Assembly (NCBI RefSeq): GCF_002813455.1
Contig: NZ_PHHE01000001.1
Span: 5,142,001-5,206,000 of the forward strand
Direction: 5' to 3'
DNA from: Pseudomonas baetica
Lineage (GTDB): Bacteria > Pseudomonadota > Gammaproteobacteria > Pseudomonadales > Pseudomonadaceae
Length of the DNA stretch: 64,000 nucleotides
Part shown: positions 63,144 to 64,000 of the stretch, one piece after another
How the letters are laid out: each line of letters begins with the position of its first letter
Numbering within the stretch: the first letter of the stretch is position 1
Notes under the pieces: generated by a model
The model's input: the letters and a program-made list of their open reading frames with translations, nothing else
The model's database searches: none
What the model was told of the DNA's origin: nothing
Translations under genes and position numbers: made by a program

Positions 63144-63174
63144 AAAAAAACCCGGACAATGTCCGGGTTTTTTT
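63144..63174. terminator. Intrinsic terminator after the DEAD-box gene
   Basis: CCCGGAC (63151-63157), AAT loop, GTCCGGG (63161-63167), T-run to the right and A-run to the left, so it can act in both directions for the helicase gene and the convergent gene at 63189. Confidence 0.93.
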
Positions 63175-63188
63175 ATGGCTTATGTTTA

Positions 63189-63788
63189 TCAGCTACCAAG
63201 CAGCCCGCTGGTGTCGGCATCAAAACGTTGCTTTGCCTTGTCGGCGGCCGGTTTAAGTAGAGCGAGCAGCGCAGCCTCGCTGTACAACCGTGTGGCCGCC
63301 AACTCCTTCGGCGTTGGCTCGATTGGAATCAGCACATCTTCACCGTCGGCGTGCAGCCAGATCGCCACAACGTGCAGTGCCGAAACAAACAACAACCGCG
63401 GTTCCACGGTTTTGCCCTGCAATTGCGGCGATTGCTCGGCCAGTTTCAGCGCACCGACCGTAGCGGCCGCCAGACCGCCATGGTTCAACGAAGCGAACTC
63501 GACATGGCCGCGCACTTCGGCCAACTGCGCATCGGCAATGGTCACGCCATCGGCGAACACCAGGTAATGCCAATCGCCGATTCGGGCATCTTTCAGACCT
63601 TTGCCGTTGCTCAAGTCCTCCAGACTCAGCGAGTAACTACGCCAGGCTTCGCCGAGGCTGATCTTTGCCGCAGTCGCGTTGGCAAACTGCCGGTTGGCGC
63701 CGAAGCCCTGGGTTTGCAATGCGGCTTGCAGCGCCGGACGCAGTGTCTGTACGCCGTTGGAAGGCGCCTTTGGATAAGTCAGTTGCAT
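63189..63788 (-). CDS. Unknown protein downstream of a papain-like protease
   Basis: A 199-aa protein without signal peptide or membrane segment. The N-terminus is MQLTYPKAPSNGVQTLRPAL; the middle has GLKDARIGDWHYLVFADGVT and a small-residue helix NHGGLAAATVGALKLAE. I do not recognise the family. It follows the partial protease-like gene by 12 bp on the same strand, so the two form an operon, and it ends at a terminator. A partner, chaperone or immunity role for the protease-like protein is possible but only suggested by position. Confidence 0.72.
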   Translation of the reverse strand: MQLTYPKAPSNGVQTLRPALQAALQTQGFGANRQFANATAAKISLGEAWRSYSLSLEDLSNGKGLKDARIGDWHYLVFADGVTIADAQLAEVRGHVEFASLNHGGLAAATVGALKLAEQSPQLQGKTVEPRLLFVSALHVVAIWLHADGEDVLIPIEPTPKELAATRLYSEAALLALLKPAADKAKQRFDADTSGLLGS

Positions 63789-63800
63789 GATGTCGCCCTC

Positions 63801-64000
63801 CTAGTTTTTCGCGGTGAAGTAAGTGTGGGTCCAGTTGCCGCCGCCGTTGTACGAACCCGGGAATGAGTTCAGCGCGCGGGTCGAGTAACCGTAGATCGAG
63901 TCGGCGACCAGCACGTAGTTGCCGTTGGTGCCGTAGATCGCCAGGAAGTGCGCACCACCCCCGTACCAGGCGCAGCGCAGGCCGACCGGTCGGCCCATGT
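63801..64000 (-). CDS. C-terminal part of a papain-like cysteine protease (partial)
   Basis: The gene enters from beyond the right edge; only the last 65 or so codons are seen. They contain RCAWYGGGAHFLAIYGTNGN followed by VLVADSIYGYSTRALNSFPG and a C-terminal aromatic segment WTHTYF. The G-x-H-F-x-x-I-x-G strand followed by an aspartate in a DSIYG turn matches the His and Asp/Asn of papain-like or C39/C70-type peptidases. The catalytic Cys and start would be outside the window, so the call rests on the second half of the domain only. Confidence 0.6.
   Translation of the reverse strand, partial: MGRPVGLRCAWYGGGAHFLAIYGTNGNYVLVADSIYGYSTRALNSFPGSYNGGGNWTHTYFTAKN

Noticed and set aside
1..64000. 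tRNA, rRNA, insertion sequences, integrase or attachment sites
   Set aside because: None were seen on reading; dispersed repeats are all short palindromic elements without a transposase in the window.

Overview
The window reads as a stretch of chromosome from a fluorescent pseudomonad (Pseudomonas fluorescens group). It is GC-rich and packed with genes typical of Pseudomonas (rnd-ycgL, ycgN, oligopeptidase B, lpxO, aceK, hrpA, an ECF sigma factor next to a FabH-like synthase). Many intergenic gaps hold REP pairs of the form GTGGGAGCGAGCCTGCTCGC. There are no rRNA, tRNA, insertion-sequence, prophage or CRISPR signals.

Layout. 1-12.6 kb is core housekeeping: RNase D and YcgL, a 2-hydroxyacid dehydrogenase, a nitroreductase, YcgN, a secreted peptidase-like protein that has lost its zinc-binding histidines, small membrane and secreted proteins, a SPOUT RNA methylase, YajD, a spermidine-synthase-like protein, a cyclic-nucleotide-binding protein, oligopeptidase B and a YafJ-type amidotransferase. 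12.6-17.5 kb is a 5-oxoproline module: a LysR regulator divergent from an MFS carrier followed by overlapping pxpA-pxpB-pxpC. 17.6-23.2 kb has a MoxR ATPase/VWA pair, a DUF748 protein, cysteine synthase and the lipid A hydroxylase LpxO. 23.2-24.8 kb is a ragged patch with a degenerate acetyltransferase end, a possible small gene, a short Pro/Cys-containing ORF behind a palindrome, and a DMT exporter.

24.8-40.2 kb is the accessory highlight, a sugar-acid catabolic island. Leftward tctC-tctB-tctA-lysR faces rightward MFS-amidohydrolase-PdxA-like. A second rightward operon follows: MFS, enolase-superfamily dehydratase, AraD1/FAH-type protein, 2-oxoglutarate-semialdehyde-type dehydrogenase. The second set matches a non-phosphorylating (Weimberg-like) route from an aldonate to 2-oxoglutarate. 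The amidohydrolase may open a lactone; the job of the PdxA-like enzyme is unclear. The two rightward operons are separated by a 2.1-kb tandem array of 13 REP-pair units (period 167-170 bp). A GGTTATCGC element recurs upstream of both operons and suggests common control.

40.3-53.3 kb carries a DMT exporter, AceK, HrpA, a FabH-like ketoacyl synthase, an ECF sigma/zinc anti-sigma pair, a porin, a GNAT-fold protein and an aquaporin Z gene broken by one extra base in a homopolymer. 53.5-64 kb carries an ABC exporter, a periplasmic cyclophilin, an alpha/beta hydrolase, a LysR regulator, a small secreted protein, azoreductase, another DMT exporter, a YbdG-like mechanosensitive channel, a DEAD-box helicase, and a two-gene unit (unknown protein plus the end of a papain-like protease) running off the right edge.

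All calls come from reading the sequence by eye plus family knowledge; no database search was possible.
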